Assembly: GCF_040676675.1 (NCBI RefSeq)
Contig: NZ_JBFAPK010000021.1
Location: forward strand, 1 to 64,000
From: JBFAPK01 sp040676675
Lineage (GTDB): Bacteria; Actinomycetota; Actinomycetes; Mycobacteriales; Micromonosporaceae
Reading direction: 5' to 3'
DNA length: 64,000 nt
In this document: piece by piece, positions 53,079 through 61,031 of the stretch
How positions within the stretch are numbered: the first letter of the stretch is position 1
Layout of the letters: every line of letters starts with the position of its first letter
Position numbers and translations under genes: made by a program
Notes under the pieces: model-generated
Databases searched by the model: none
What the model was told of the DNA's origin: nothing
The model's input: the letters and a program-made list of their open reading frames with translations, nothing else

Positions 53079-53921
53079 ATGGCCCGGCACCAGCGACGAC
53101 GCGCCGCCGTACGGGCGCCGGGCGGCTCGCCCACCGTCGAGCTGGCACCCGATCCCACCCGGCCGGGCGCCCGTACGCTCTACGTCGACGGCGTACCGCA
53201 GTCCTACGTGGACGCGGCGGACCCGACGTACCTGCACTTCGACTACGTACGCCGGATGGCCTCGGTCATCGACGCGGCGGCGCCCAGGTCCGCGCCGGTA
53301 CGCGCCCTGCACCTGGGCGGCGGCGCCCTCACGCTGCCGCGCTACCTGGCCGCGACCCGTCCCGGCTCGACCCAGGTCGTGGTGGAGCGCGACGCCGACC
53401 TGCTCGACCTGGTCCGTCGGGAACTGCCGCTGCCCTCGGAGGGCCTACGGGTCCGGGTGGCCGACGCACGAGAGGCGATCGAGGCGGAGCCGCCCGCCGG
53501 CTACGACCTGCTGCTCGCCGACGTCTTCCAGGCGGCACAGATGCCGGCGCACGTCGCCAGCGTCGAGTTCGCCGCCCAGGCGGCGCGGGTGCTGCGGCCC
53601 GACGGCATCTACACCGTCAACCTGACCGACCTGCCCCCGCTGGGCCACTCGCGGGTACAGGCGGCCACGCTGCGCGCCGTGTTTCCCGAGGTGTGCCTGA
53701 TCGCCGGGCGGGCGATGCTCCGCGGCCGGCGGTACGGCAACGTCGTGCTGGCCGCCGCGCGGGAACCCGGCCGGCTGCCGGTGGCCCGACTGACCACCCG
53801 CGCGCTGCGCGACCCGGTCCCCGGCGTCGTGCTGCACGGCGCGGCCCTGGACCGCTTCGTCGCCGGCGCCCGGCCGCTGCGCGATCCCCGCCCGAGCGAC
53901 CTCGTCGCCGGGCCGGGCTAG
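53079..53921 (+). CDS. spermidine-synthase-like methyltransferase-fold protein
   Basis: A 280-aa Rossmann protein: YVDGVPQSYVDAADPTYLHF, the nucleotide loop VRALHLGGGALTLPRYLA, the acidic VVVERDADLLDLVR, VRVADAREAIEAE and YDLLLADVF. It matches polyamine-aminopropyltransferase-like proteins of actinobacteria, many of which lack the full synthase active site, so true spermidine synthesis is uncertain. Its TAG stop shares the tetranucleotide CTAG (53918-53921) with the convergent MFS gene. Confidence 0.85.
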   Translation: MARHQRRRAAVRAPGGSPTVELAPDPTRPGARTLYVDGVPQSYVDAADPTYLHFDYVRRMASVIDAAAPRSAPVRALHLGGGALTLPRYLAATRPGSTQVVVERDADLLDLVRRELPLPSEGLRVRVADAREAIEAEPPAGYDLLLADVFQAAQMPAHVASVEFAAQAARVLRPDGIYTVNLTDLPPLGHSRVQAATLRAVFPEVCLIAGRAMLRGRRYGNVVLAAAREPGRLPVARLTTRALRDPVPGVVLHGAALDRFVAGARPLRDPRPSDLVAGPG

Positions 53922-55132
53922 CCGGTTTCTCGCCGTCCCGCGGTACCGACGGTCGTCTTCTCGCCGTCGCGCGGTACCGGCAGTCGACGGACCACGCCCG
54001 AGCCGGCGGCGACCAGCAGGCCACCGAGCCCGACCAGGCCGAGGACCGTGGGCAGCCCGAGCCAGCCGGCGAGCGTACCGACGACCGGCGGGCTGGTCAG
54101 GAAGCCCGCGTAGAAGACCACGGTCACCATGGAGATCACGGCCGTCCGGCGTTCCGGGGACGCCGAGCGGCCCACCACCGTGAACAGCGTCGGTACGACC
54201 GGCGCGAGGCCGATGCCGGCCAGGCCGTAGCCGACCAGTACCAGCAGCGGGTGCGGGGCGAACGCGGCGACGCCGAAGCCCACCGCGCCGAGCAGCCCGG
54301 CGGTCAGCACCAGCGCCGACTCGGTGAGCCGGTCGCCGCGCGACTGCGCCAGCATGCGCCCGGCCGAGAGCCCGGCCATGTAGCAGGCCGGGCCGAGGCT
54401 GGCGACCAGCGGGCCGGAGCCGAACTCCTGCTGGAGATGGATGGCTCCCCACTGCTCGACGGCGTTCTCCATCAGCAGCACGACCGCGCCGAGCAGCCCG
54501 ATGACCAGGAGCGGACCGGGCAGTCGCCGGCGACCCGCTGCCCGGGTGTCGTCGTCCCGCTCCCGGTCGCTCTCGCTCTCCTCCTGCCAGCCGCGCCGGT
54601 CGACCGCGAGCGCGGCGCTGACGCCGACGAGGGCGGCGATCACGGCCAGGACGACCAGGGGCGAGGCGCCGAACTGGCGGGCCAGCCCGACCGCCGGCGC
54701 CGCGAGCAGCATCGCCAGCGGGGTGGCGGCGTGCACCTTGTTGAAGAGCCGGACGCCGTCGCGGGCCTCGTGCGCGGCCGTCGTCGCGTTGAGCCCGACC
54801 TCGATCCCGCCGCTCGCCGCGCCCACCAGCAGCAGCGCGGCCGTGAACGTCGGCAGCGAGGGGGCGAACCCCACCAGCAGGCAGCCGAGCGCGAAGACCG
54901 CCGTGACCAGGGGCAGGGTGTGCTGGGCGAGGCGCTGCGCCAGCCGTCCGGCGAGCAGCATCGCCGGTACCGCCCCCACCGGTACGGCGAACAGGGCCAG
55001 CCCGAGCTGCTGGTCCGTCAACGCGAGGTCGGCCTTCATCTGGGGGATCAGCGCGGCCCAGCCACCCCAGAACAGTCCCCAACTGGTCGACACGGCCAGC
55101 AGCCCGAGAGCGCCGTTCCCCACCCGTCGCAC
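53918..55132 (-). CDS. MFS transporter
   Basis: A 404-aa, 12-TM permease (WGLFWGGWAALIPQMKADLAL, VGAVPAMLLAGRLAQRLAQH motif-A-like loop, GGIEVGLNATTAAHE) with a charged cytoplasmic loop in the middle (EESESDRERDDDTRA). It resembles FucP/YbjJ-like MFS proteins. GTG 55132 has GGAGG seven bases upstream; GTG codons at 55138 and 55180 would extend it. Confidence 0.88.
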   Translation of the reverse strand: MRRVGNGALGLLAVSTSWGLFWGGWAALIPQMKADLALTDQQLGLALFAVPVGAVPAMLLAGRLAQRLAQHTLPLVTAVFALGCLLVGFAPSLPTFTAALLLVGAASGGIEVGLNATTAAHEARDGVRLFNKVHAATPLAMLLAAPAVGLARQFGASPLVVLAVIAALVGVSAALAVDRRGWQEESESDRERDDDTRAAGRRRLPGPLLVIGLLGAVVLLMENAVEQWGAIHLQQEFGSGPLVASLGPACYMAGLSAGRMLAQSRGDRLTESALVLTAGLLGAVGFGVAAFAPHPLLVLVGYGLAGIGLAPVVPTLFTVVGRSASPERRTAVISMVTVVFYAGFLTSPPVVGTLAGWLGLPTVLGLVGLGGLLVAAGSGVVRRLPVPRDGEKTTVGTAGRRETG

Positions 55133-55277
55133 GCGCACCCCTCCCCCGGTACGAGTCCGTCGCCCATCGACGACCGGCACACGGTAGTCGGGATGTCCGC
55201 TAACTTCAATACGCGGGCTTCATGCCCGCATGTCCACAAATGCCATTGTTCTCTGGCCGAGCAGGAACCGCGAGCAA

Positions 55278-57800
55278 TCAGCCTTCCGGACGTACCGCCT
55301 GTCGGTAGAACCAACCGAGGTGCTCGATCAGCGCCTCGCGGGCCGTGGAATCGACGAGGACGTCCAGCGGGAACCCAGGGCGGAGAGCGAGCTTGGCCGT
55401 GGCGATTTTTACGCCTGGCAGTTGGTTCAGCCGCTGGCGAAACTCCTCGCGAAGCGCGATGTCGTCGAACGGCGTCCGGATGCTCAGGTGCTGAAACACG
55501 ATCTCGAACTTCCCGCTCGGGTAGATGGTCGCGGGCCAGATGTTGCCGAGCTCGTGGTCCTTGCCCCGGGCCATGAGGAAGCACGACGTCTCCCCGCCCG
55601 AACCGTAGAGCGGCGTGCCGCCCATCTTGGTCCAGGCCTCGATGACGGCGATCGCGCCGAACGCTACCTGCGCATCCTGCAGGTCGGTCAGCTGCTCCAC
55701 GAACCGATCATCGAGCCGATCGTTACGACGGGATCGGGGACGAAGGAGCTGCCCGGATACATCCTGTTGCGGCATGCCGGCGAGCTGGGCCAGTTCCTCG
55801 ACGCCAATCCGCTGAGCCTGGCTGGCACGGCCGTACTTGTCGAACTCGACGCCCTCCGCGCGCAGCAGGTCGCGCGGATCGTCGACCCGGGACGGGTCGA
55901 GCCATCGGAAGCCGGGCGATACGGTGCCCTCGGCCTGGAGCACCCGATGTGCGTTCGGCGCCGGGTGACTGGCCAGCCGGGCGCCGACCGACACGGGATG
56001 GCTGCCGATCAGCGCGGCCACGTCCCCGTACGCGGTCCAGGAGCCGGCGGGTAGCGCGGCGAGCGCCTTGGTCATGACGTCCCAAGGCACCTCGGACCGG
56101 TTACCCGCGTCCTCGGTGGGTCCCGGCCAATGGGCGATGATTCGCTCGGCGAGGGCATCCGCGCGAGCGTGGATTTCGGGGCGGCCCCAGCGCTTCTGTG
56201 CGGCGATCTCTCTGCTGAGCGAGATCCCGCTCTTGCCCAATTGAGTCCGCTTGACCAGGAAGGAGCTGTTGCTCAGCTCGGCGTTGTAGCCGGTAAGGGT
56301 GAGGTTGCCCAGCCTGTGCACGAGGGCTTCGTGCACCTCGACGAAGCTCTCTTCCCCTTGGAGGTCCTCGCTCAGCATCTGCCGCCACTCGGTCGTAGGA
56401 CTCTGTGGCATTACGTGTTCGATGGTCAGCGAGTCCGACGTCACCGGCTCCTTACTGCCGTACGACTCCTCCAGCCACTGCAGCACCAGTTTGCGCTGGG
56501 TCGCGCGTCCGTTGAGGTAGAACGGGATGGTCCGTACCGCCTCCCGGACGCTGGCGTCGGTGGCGTAGTGCTTGCGACCGATGGACAGGTACGCCCGCAC
56601 CGCCTCGTCGACCGGCAGATCCGCGCGCATGTCGGTCACGACGCGCAGCAGGATCCGGTTGATGCTCGCGGTGGCCCGGCCGATCAGCAGGCGCCGGATG
56701 AAATAACTCTCCACGTGGAGCATCGCCGAGGCGATTTGGTCCGAGGTCGCCGTCCCCTGCTCTCGGCGGTCGAGCAGGTGCAGTAGCAGCGGATACACGG
56801 TGGTCGTATCCCAGGCGTTGAGCCGAGTGAGTCGCCGCCGTACTTCCGGGTCACCCTCCTCCTCGGGATGCAAGATGATCCGCAGGAGGGTGCCGAGCCG
56901 GCAGAACCTACGCACCTCGGCCTCGATTTCCGCCTCGGTGTGCAGCCGGTTGAGCTGTGCCTGCTGACCCGTGTAGGTGTCGGTTTGCTTGACTTCGGGG
57001 TTGCGGTGCACCAGGTCGAGCCAGAACAACTGCTCGAGTTCGCCGGAGTCCAACTGCTCTTGCAGCGGGAACCAGAGCGTCTCGTAGACGGCCTCGCCGC
57101 GGTTCGGCAGCCGCATGAAGAGGTAGTTGCGCAGCAGGTCGGCCTGGGTGAGCTTGAGGCCAGTGTTGTTCAGCGACTCGAAGATCCGATACACGTTGTC
57201 GCCGGGCTGTGCGACGACCGAGACCAGCGCCATTCCCGAGATGACCGCGTTCTCGATGCGTTCGATGTCCAGCAGGTCGTCCGGGTCGTCGATCGCCGCG
57301 AGCTGCGCTACGAAAAACCGGTACGCCGCACCGACCTGGTCACTCCCGCCCGCCTGCGGCGTCGACTCCAGGCATGCCTCGTACGCGGCGCGGTCGGCCT
57401 GCGTGGGGACAATCTTCAACCGGTGTGCGGGCTTCCACTTGTTGATTAGGTATTCCTGGTCGATACGGTCGCGATGGCCCGGGTCCTCATGCTGTGCCCG
57501 ATGATCGCGGATGGCGCAAAGCAGGATGGACAGGGTGGTGAGTCGCTGTTGCCCGTCGACGACCAGGAACTCGGATACGCCGGCCGGTCCGTTCGTGGGG
57601 CTGGGCGCAAGCACCAGTGAGCCGATGAAGTGCGTGAGAGTCGGGTCCTCGACCCGCTCCTCGGCCAGCTTCCGAATGTCCTCCCAGAGGCGGTCGAGCT
57701 GCGAGTCCGTCCACGAATACGTCCGCTGGTACAGCGGCACCCGATACTGCTTCGCGCCTTCCAGCAACTCCCGCAGCGTCGTCTCGTGTGCCGCAACCAT
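55278..57800 (-). CDS. DUF262/DUF1524 (GmrSD-like) nuclease with alkyltransferase-like domain
   Basis: An 840-aa probable defence protein. DUF262: VPLYQRTYSW (residues 21-30), VVDGQQRLTTL (80-90) and FESLNNTGLKL (207-217), as in GmrS/DndB-like ParB-fold NTPase/nucleases. DUF1524 HNH-type: LTIEHVMPQ (458-466) and HRLGNLTLTGYNAELSN (495-511). Residues about 572-636 resemble the MGMT/ATL DNA-binding domain (GSWTAYGDVAALIGSHPVSV), with NAHRVLQAEG where MGMT has PCHRV, so the acceptor Cys is Ala as in alkyltransferase-like proteins. A C-terminal domain (700-840) is unassigned. GmrSD enzymes cut modified DNA; the ATL part could add modified-base recognition (inference). The ATG follows GAGGGG. Confidence 0.88.
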   Translation of the reverse strand: MVAAHETTLRELLEGAKQYRVPLYQRTYSWTDSQLDRLWEDIRKLAEERVEDPTLTHFIGSLVLAPSPTNGPAGVSEFLVVDGQQRLTTLSILLCAIRDHRAQHEDPGHRDRIDQEYLINKWKPAHRLKIVPTQADRAAYEACLESTPQAGGSDQVGAAYRFFVAQLAAIDDPDDLLDIERIENAVISGMALVSVVAQPGDNVYRIFESLNNTGLKLTQADLLRNYLFMRLPNRGEAVYETLWFPLQEQLDSGELEQLFWLDLVHRNPEVKQTDTYTGQQAQLNRLHTEAEIEAEVRRFCRLGTLLRIILHPEEEGDPEVRRRLTRLNAWDTTTVYPLLLHLLDRREQGTATSDQIASAMLHVESYFIRRLLIGRATASINRILLRVVTDMRADLPVDEAVRAYLSIGRKHYATDASVREAVRTIPFYLNGRATQRKLVLQWLEESYGSKEPVTSDSLTIEHVMPQSPTTEWRQMLSEDLQGEESFVEVHEALVHRLGNLTLTGYNAELSNSSFLVKRTQLGKSGISLSREIAAQKRWGRPEIHARADALAERIIAHWPGPTEDAGNRSEVPWDVMTKALAALPAGSWTAYGDVAALIGSHPVSVGARLASHPAPNAHRVLQAEGTVSPGFRWLDPSRVDDPRDLLRAEGVEFDKYGRASQAQRIGVEELAQLAGMPQQDVSGQLLRPRSRRNDRLDDRFVEQLTDLQDAQVAFGAIAVIEAWTKMGGTPLYGSGGETSCFLMARGKDHELGNIWPATIYPSGKFEIVFQHLSIRTPFDDIALREEFRQRLNQLPGVKIATAKLALRPGFPLDVLVDSTAREALIEHLGWFYRQAVRPEG

Positions 57801-58205
57801 GCAACTGACCCCTCGCTCACCGTGATCTGCCCCCGGGCCGGCAAAGACAACCAGAGGAGAGGCGACCGGGGCAACCCAGGAAAGGCGCAAAACCCCACCA
57901 GAGCGCCTCTTCGCCACTGTCGTCTTACCGACAGCAACCAGCTGCTCCACACCTGCGACCCTGCCGGCCAAATGTGGGGCCTACAGCCGTTTCCGGGAGG
58001 AGGCGGGCGTGGCCTTCGGCAGCCGAGCCGCCGTGACCGGTTGTCGGCCGCTACCTGGCAACCGAATCGTGGACGCGACGAAATTCTGTGACGTTGCGGC
58101 ACGTCGGGGCCGATGCATGCCGCCGGAAAACCTGCACGCGCGTGATCGGTGACCGCCAACGTCTTATGCTCGCGTGAAGTCGAGCTGACGAGTTGACGCG
58201 GCCGC
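57801..58205. other. 405-bp intergenic region, promoter of the nuclease gene
   Basis: No gene is supported. GC is lower than average in 57850-57960 and near 58140-58190, consistent with recently acquired DNA. It must include the nuclease promoter and the TetR gene's terminator, but neither could be pinned down. Confidence 0.4.
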
Positions 58206-58808
58206 TCAGGCGGGGGCGAGACCGGCGAAGACGAGCCGCAGGATCTCGTCGACCTGGCCCGGCGTGGGCGGCCGGGTGTGCAGCAGGGCGCGGTAGTAGA
58301 TCGGGCCGTAGAGCAGTTCCACCACGTCGTCGAGGTCGACGTCGGCGCGGATCTGGCCCTGCTCCCCTGCCCGTCGCAGCCGTTCCCGGGCCGCGGCCAC
58401 GCGCGGCTTGACCAACCCGTCCAGGAACGACCGGGCCAGTTCCGGGTCGTCCTGCGCGGCCCCGATCAGGCTCAGATAGGGGGCGAAGCTCGGGCTGGAC
58501 AGGATGGTCGCCACGCCGACCATCTGGGTACGCAGGTCGGCGACGATGTCCCCGGTGTCGGGGAAGTCGGTCGCCGTGCTGGCCAACTCGTTGATGCCCT
58601 CCTCGACCACGGCGACCTTGGACGGCCACCAACGGTAGATCGTCTGCTTGCCGACCCCGGCCCGCTTGGCGATCTCCTCGACCGTCGTTCGGGCGAGACC
58701 CTGCTCGCGGCACAGGTCCAGGGCCGAGTCGATGATCGCCTGCCGGGCCCGTTCGCTGCGTCGATCCTGCTTCGGGGCGGCCGTACGGCCCTCGTTCGGC
58801 GTGGTCAT
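58206..58808 (-). CDS. TetR-family transcriptional regulator
   Basis: A 200-aa repressor. The N-terminal HTH (QAIIDSALDLCREQGLARTT, EIAKRAGVGKQTIYRWWPSK) is the TetR_N fold, and the C-terminal helical ligand domain fits the TetR_C group found with QacR/AcrR-like regulators. It is divergent from a membrane protein gene, with two matching palindromes between them that should be its operators. The ligand is unknown. Confidence 0.92.
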   Translation of the reverse strand: MTTPNEGRTAAPKQDRRSERARQAIIDSALDLCREQGLARTTVEEIAKRAGVGKQTIYRWWPSKVAVVEEGINELASTATDFPDTGDIVADLRTQMVGVATILSSPSFAPYLSLIGAAQDDPELARSFLDGLVKPRVAAARERLRRAGEQGQIRADVDLDDVVELLYGPIYYRALLHTRPPTPGQVDEILRLVFAGLAPA

Positions 58809-58824
58809 GGTCGAATACTAGCAA

Positions 58825-58846
58825 CAAGACGAGACGGTCCGTCTTG
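58825..58846. promoter_or_regulatory. TetR operator O1
   Basis: A 22-bp inverted repeat with arms CAAGACG and CGTCTTG around an 8-bp centre, 17 bp upstream of the TetR start codon. It shares the half-site GACGAGAC with O2. Confidence 0.65.
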
Positions 58847-58886
58847 ACCGACCGGCGAGAGCGCGCCTAGCATCTTCCAATAGCGA

Positions 58887-58902
58887 GACGAGACGTCTCG
58901 TC
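58887..58902. promoter_or_regulatory. TetR operator O2
   Basis: A perfect 16-bp palindrome, GACGAGACGTCTCGTC, about 52 bp upstream of the membrane protein start. With O1 it brackets the divergent promoters. Confidence 0.65.
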
Positions 58903-58954
58903 ACGGCCTGCCGACGTGGGCCGCGCCATGCTCCACCCGAGGAAGGGACTCGCC

Positions 58955-59647
58955 GTGAGCGAGGCAGCAACCCGCCGAACCGCCGGCATCTTCGGCATCC
59001 TGGCCAGCCTGTTCATCGTCGCGCAGGTACCGCTCTACTTCATCTACGACGGCGCACCGCCGGACTGGGACATCCTGACGCGCAGCCTCGTCGGGATCAC
59101 CGGATGCACCCTCTACATCGTGTTCTTCATCGGGCTGCGCCAGCTCGTCCGCACGATCGACCCGCGCTACGACTGGCCGGCCACCGTCATCCAGACGGCC
59201 GGCGTGCTCTGGGTGGCGATGGTCTTCGTACCGCAGTCGATGGAGGCCGGCGCCGCCATCTCCGTCGACCATGACATCGACACGACCACCGAGGGACCGT
59301 TCGCGGCGGCGCAGTACCTCATGCAGGGCGCCATCTCCCGGCTGCTGATGGCGCTGCTGCTGATCGCCCTGGGCATCACCGTGTCCCGGCTACGCTTCCT
59401 GCCCGCATGGGTGGGGCGTTCGGCGTACGTCCTCGCCGCGATCAACCTGGCCTTCGTGCCGGCGGTGTTCTTCGGCGACGACGCCGCGGACTTCTACAGC
59501 GCCCAGGGTTGGGGCACCACCGCGACCATGGGCGCCGCGTGGAGCCTCTGGACGCTGGCGGTGAGCATCAGCACGCTGCGCAGCGCCCGCCGGGTGCCGG
59601 CACCGAGCCGGCCCGCCAACCGGGCGGACACACCCGCGTACGCCTGA
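58955..59647 (+). CDS. six-TM membrane protein controlled by TetR
   Basis: A 230-aa integral membrane protein with about six helices (TAGIFGILASLFIVAQVPLYF; LVGITGCTLYIVFFIGLRQL; AGVLWVAMVFVPQS; ISRLLMALLLIALGITV; SAYVLAAINLAFVPAVFF; WSLWTLAVSISTL). The pattern recalls DUF4386-like proteins. GTG 58955 follows GAAGGGA. The function is unknown; the TetR pair suggests stress or drug response. Confidence 0.75.
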   Translation: MSEAATRRTAGIFGILASLFIVAQVPLYFIYDGAPPDWDILTRSLVGITGCTLYIVFFIGLRQLVRTIDPRYDWPATVIQTAGVLWVAMVFVPQSMEAGAAISVDHDIDTTTEGPFAAAQYLMQGAISRLLMALLLIALGITVSRLRFLPAWVGRSAYVLAAINLAFVPAVFFGDDAADFYSAQGWGTTATMGAAWSLWTLAVSISTLRSARRVPAPSRPANRADTPAYA

Positions 59648-59659
59648 CGGCGAACCGCC

Positions 59660-59691
59660 GGGGCGTCCGGGAGTTCACGCCCGGGCGCCCC
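59660..59691. terminator. hairpin terminator of the membrane protein gene
   Basis: A 12-bp stem with one mismatch (59660-59671 / 59680-59691) and an 8-nt loop lies 12 bp after the stop codon. Confidence 0.6.
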
Positions 59692-60032
59692 GAGGTCGTT
59701 TCCGGGCGGGCCAGGTTCACCAGCCGAGGGCCCCGCCTCCGAACCGGGCGACCGCGCCAGCGAACGGAGCCTCAGGACGCGCCACCCGGCCCTGCCGGGC
59801 GCGCGCTTCCAGGGGAAACAGTCGATGCAATCCGGGCCTGACCTGCCCTTTCATGATCGCCCTTCGTCGGCTTGTCCCGGCCGCCAGGGGTAGGCCGGAC
59901 CGCGCGACAGGCCGGCACCCCCGCCGCGTGCGGAGGCCCCGGGGCGCCGTGTACAGTAATCCCCCGTGCGGCCCGCAGGGCAGCCACCGAAGGAAAGATC
60001 CTCACGGGGCTCCGGTAGGGTTGGCAGTGCAA
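59692..60032. other. intergenic region upstream of tRNA-Leu
   Basis: No gene is supported. TACAGT near 59951 and TAGGGT near 60016 are possible -10 elements for the tRNA. Confidence 0.4.
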
Positions 60033-60119
60033 GTCCGGGTGGCGGAATGGCAGACGCGCTAGCTTGAGGTGCTAGTGCCCGTATAGGGCGTGGGGGTTCA
60101 AGTCCCCCCTCGGACACCA
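60033..60119 (+). tRNA. tRNA-Leu (anticodon GAG)
   Basis: An 87-nt class II tRNA. The acceptor GTCCGGG pairs with CTCGGAC (one G-T). The anticodon arm CTAGC-TTGAGGT-GCTAG gives anticodon GAG. The long variable arm (GCCCGTATAGGGC) is typical of Leu, the T-arm is GGGGG-TTCAAGT-CCCCC, and the discriminator A is followed by an encoded CCA. Confidence 0.97.
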
Positions 60120-60144
60120 TAGGATGATCTCCATCTGGCCAGGT

Positions 60145-60170
60145 CAGGCCCCCTCTTCCGAGGGGGCCTG
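60145..60170 (+). terminator. tRNA-Leu terminator
   Basis: A perfect 11-bp stem (CAGGCCCCCTC / GAGGGGGCCTG) with a TTCC loop, 25 bp after the tRNA. Confidence 0.85.
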
Positions 60171-60198
60171 AGTCGTCTTAGGGGACAGGTAGGGGAAC

Positions 60199-60534
60199 TC
60201 AGTTTCGCCGGTGGATCGGCGAGACGTTCGTCGGCCGGGCCGGACCGTCCTCTTCCTCTTCCTCCATCTCCCGGGCCGCCGCGAGTCCGCGGGCGAAGCC
60301 CCGCGTCTCGCCCTCCTCCTTTACCTTCTCCAACTCGGCCTGGTGCTGCTCGATGAGATGGACGTCCCGAATCTGGCTCTTCGCCCGTTCCTCGGCGCGC
60401 CCCTGCTCGCGCGCTCGCTCTTCCGCCGCACCTCGATCGGCCAGCAACTGCTCGATTACGTGCAAGTTCCTCGCGATCTCGGCCCGATGCCGGTCCTCCG
60501 CTTCGGTCAGCGAGTCCAGGACGCGGCGGGCCAA
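60199..60534 (-). CDS. coiled-coil protein of unknown function
   Basis: A 111-aa, highly charged helical protein from a TTG start: RRVLDSLTEAEDRHRAEIAR, LLADRGAAEERAREQGRAEE, HQAELEKVKEEGETRG, then an acidic EMEEEEEDG and a basic tail. A continuous coiled coil is likely. The frame stays open upstream to 60714, overlapping the nucleotidyltransferase fragment in another register, so the true N-terminus is uncertain and the gene may be chimeric. Confidence 0.5.
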   Translation of the reverse strand: MARRVLDSLTEAEDRHRAEIARNLHVIEQLLADRGAAEERAREQGRAEERAKSQIRDVHLIEQHQAELEKVKEEGETRGFARGLAAAREMEEEEEDGPARPTNVSPIHRRN

Positions 60535-60785
60535 CTCCCCCAGCTCCGCGCGGTGAAGGACGCCGCCAGGTCGCGGTCCTCGCTGAAGTAGTGGCGTACC
60601 TGCCGGCCGGTTTCGCCTGGGGCTGTGACGATCGCGATCTCGCGGGCGCCGGCGGCTACGCAGTCGGCGACCGCGTACGCCACGACGGGCCGATCGATGA
60701 TCGGCAGTATGCACTTGTTGATCGTCTTCGCGATGGGGAAGAACCTGCTGCCCATGCCGGCGATGGCGATGACAGCCTTCACCAC
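60507..60785 (-). pseudogene. N-terminal fragment of a sugar-phosphate nucleotidyltransferase
   Basis: The first ~75 residues match the nucleotide-binding half-domain of GalU/RfbA-type enzymes: VKAVIAIAGMGSRFFPIAKT, the Lys-Pro loop INKCILPIIDRPVVAYAV and AIVTAPGETGRQVRHYF. A full enzyme is about 280-300 aa. This frame ends at residue 92 after ~15 Trp/Ala/Arg-rich residues that look out of frame, and the coiled-coil ORF takes over in another register. It is truncated, with loss of the sugar-binding part. Confidence 0.7.
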
Positions 60786-61031
60786 TCCCCTTTCGGTCGA
60801 GACGCGCCCACCGTCACAATGCGGCCACAGTGATTTGGGCAGGCGTGCTCAGTTTACGCACACCATCGTCCCGATTTATGACACCTGCGGTGTACAGGTA
60901 CAGCTTGCGGGCCGCCGGCTCGGTGGTGTGCCAGCGGCCCGCAGGCCTACTGCCAGCGCGCGGCGGGCGCGGTCCTGACAAGGTCGATCAACGCCTACCG
61001 AACACGTGTCATGGTGCGGGCTGCACCGTTT
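60786..61031. other. intergenic region with the helicase gene terminator
   Basis: 246 bp of lower-GC DNA. A 10-bp hairpin (TGCGGGCCGC at 60906-60915 with GCGGCCCGCA at 60934-60943) is a likely terminator for the minus-strand helicase gene. The 60820-60880 part probably carries the promoter of the nucleotidyltransferase fragment. Confidence 0.55.

Noticed and set aside
53079..53921. Bona fide spermidine synthase
   Set aside because: The Rossmann core is clear, but the N-terminal domain and active-site signature are too degenerate to name the reaction.
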